A stretch of DNA of 6,469 nt, from positions 1 to 6,469 of the forward strand of contig USNI01000055.1 of assembly GCA_900555975.1 (NCBI GenBank). The letters run 5' to 3'. The translations under genes and the position numbers were made by a program. This stretch comes from an uncultured Desulfovibrio sp. (lineage in GTDB: Bacteria; Desulfobacterota; Desulfovibrionia; Desulfovibrionales; Desulfovibrionaceae). The notes beneath the pieces are model-generated. The model was not told the origin of the DNA. It saw nothing but the letters and a program-made list of their open reading frames with translations, and made no database searches. Every line of letters begins with the position of its first letter. Position 1 is the stretch's first letter. Shown piece by piece: positions 6,159-6,469 of this stretch.

Positions 6159-6469
6159 GTGCTTATTTCGGACCTCAGCAGCGAACAGCTGCTTATGCTC
6201 ATTGTGCCGGCCCTGCCGAACATGTGGGCCTTGAAGCATGCCATGTATCATGATTTTCCCACTCCCCGGGAAAAGTATCGCTGGATGATGGCCTGCGTCT
6301 TTATTCCCTGTCTCGGCGGTATCGCCTACTATTTTGTGGGCAGAAAACATGCGAGCCGGGAAAAGGTGGACATCCGCGCCAGACTGGAGGCGGAACGCGC
6401 CAGAGCGGCGGGAGAAAAGACCGGAGATGCCGAATCTTCGGAAGGACTTTCCAGCGAAGGGGCGCTTCC
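6159..6469 (+). CDS. Small membrane protein, PLDc_N-like, 5' part (cut by right edge)
   Basis: 103 residues are visible with no stop before the edge. The GTG at 6159 follows the lspA stop by two bases and has GGGAG nine bases upstream; it is the only start giving a complete first helix. Helix one covers about residues 9-28 (LLMLIVPALPNMWALKH), a short charged loop contains FPTPREKYRW, and helix two covers about 43-61 (MACVFIPCLGGIAYYFVGRK). The P-x-x-G-G-x-x-Y-Y-F-x-G-R pattern of the second helix recalls the phospholipase D-nuclease N-terminal domain (PLDc_N), a membrane hairpin found alone in many short proteins. The tail from about residue 62 is charged (ARLEAERARAAGEKTGDAE) and probably cytoplasmic, helical or disordered. 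No catalytic HKD motif is present in the visible part. Function unknown; its position suggests co-expression with ileS and lspA. Confidence 0.75.
   Translation, partial: MLISDLSSEQLLMLIVPALPNMWALKHAMYHDFPTPREKYRWMMACVFIPCLGGIAYYFVGRKHASREKVDIRARLEAERARAAGEKTGDAESSEGLSSEGAL

Overview
The window looks like ordinary chromosomal DNA from a Gram-negative bacterium of moderately high GC. The best guess is the Desulfovibrionaceae (Desulfovibrio/Bilophila-like). That placement rests on recalled resemblance of the isoleucyl-tRNA synthetase (N-terminus, HLGT signature) and of the ileS-lspA-small membrane protein order, not on a database search. I see no mobile element, CRISPR array, tRNA, rRNA or phage gene.

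Layout from left to right. (1) Bases 1-175, minus strand: the first 58 residues of a metallo-beta-lactamase-fold hydrolase, which runs off the left edge. It has a good promoter and ribosome binding site. (2) Bases 176-417: a divergent intergenic region. (3) Bases 418-2040, plus strand: a membrane-anchored enzyme of the LTA synthase / alkaline phosphatase superfamily, with five predicted membrane helices followed by a periplasmic sulfatase-fold domain. The position that aligns with the catalytic threonine of LtaS appears to be asparagine. (4) Bases 2012-2536, minus strand: a 174-residue four-helix membrane protein resembling DUF2269. It converges on gene 3, and the two coding ends overlap by 29 bases. 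(5) Bases 2537-2794: a second divergent region with a TTGACA promoter element, inverted repeats and two small hairpins; one hairpin abuts the ileS ribosome binding site. (6) Bases 2795-5659: complete ileS. (7) Bases 5656-6156: complete lspA, overlapping ileS by four bases. (8) Bases 6159-6469: the start of a small membrane protein with a PLDc_N-like double-helix hairpin, cut by the right edge.

The ileS-lspA-membrane protein set is a tightly packed operon, probably translationally coupled, transcribed from the promoter near 2676. It joins isoleucine charging of tRNA to removal of lipoprotein signal peptides, a pairing found in many bacteria. The membrane phosphotransferase-like protein probably modifies an envelope glycan or lipid; its substrate cannot be read from the sequence. 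No clearly new system is visible. The points most worth checking are the missing nucleophile in the LtaS-like protein, the hairpin beside the ileS start, the three predicted zinc sites in IleRS, and the inverted repeat across the divergent promoters.
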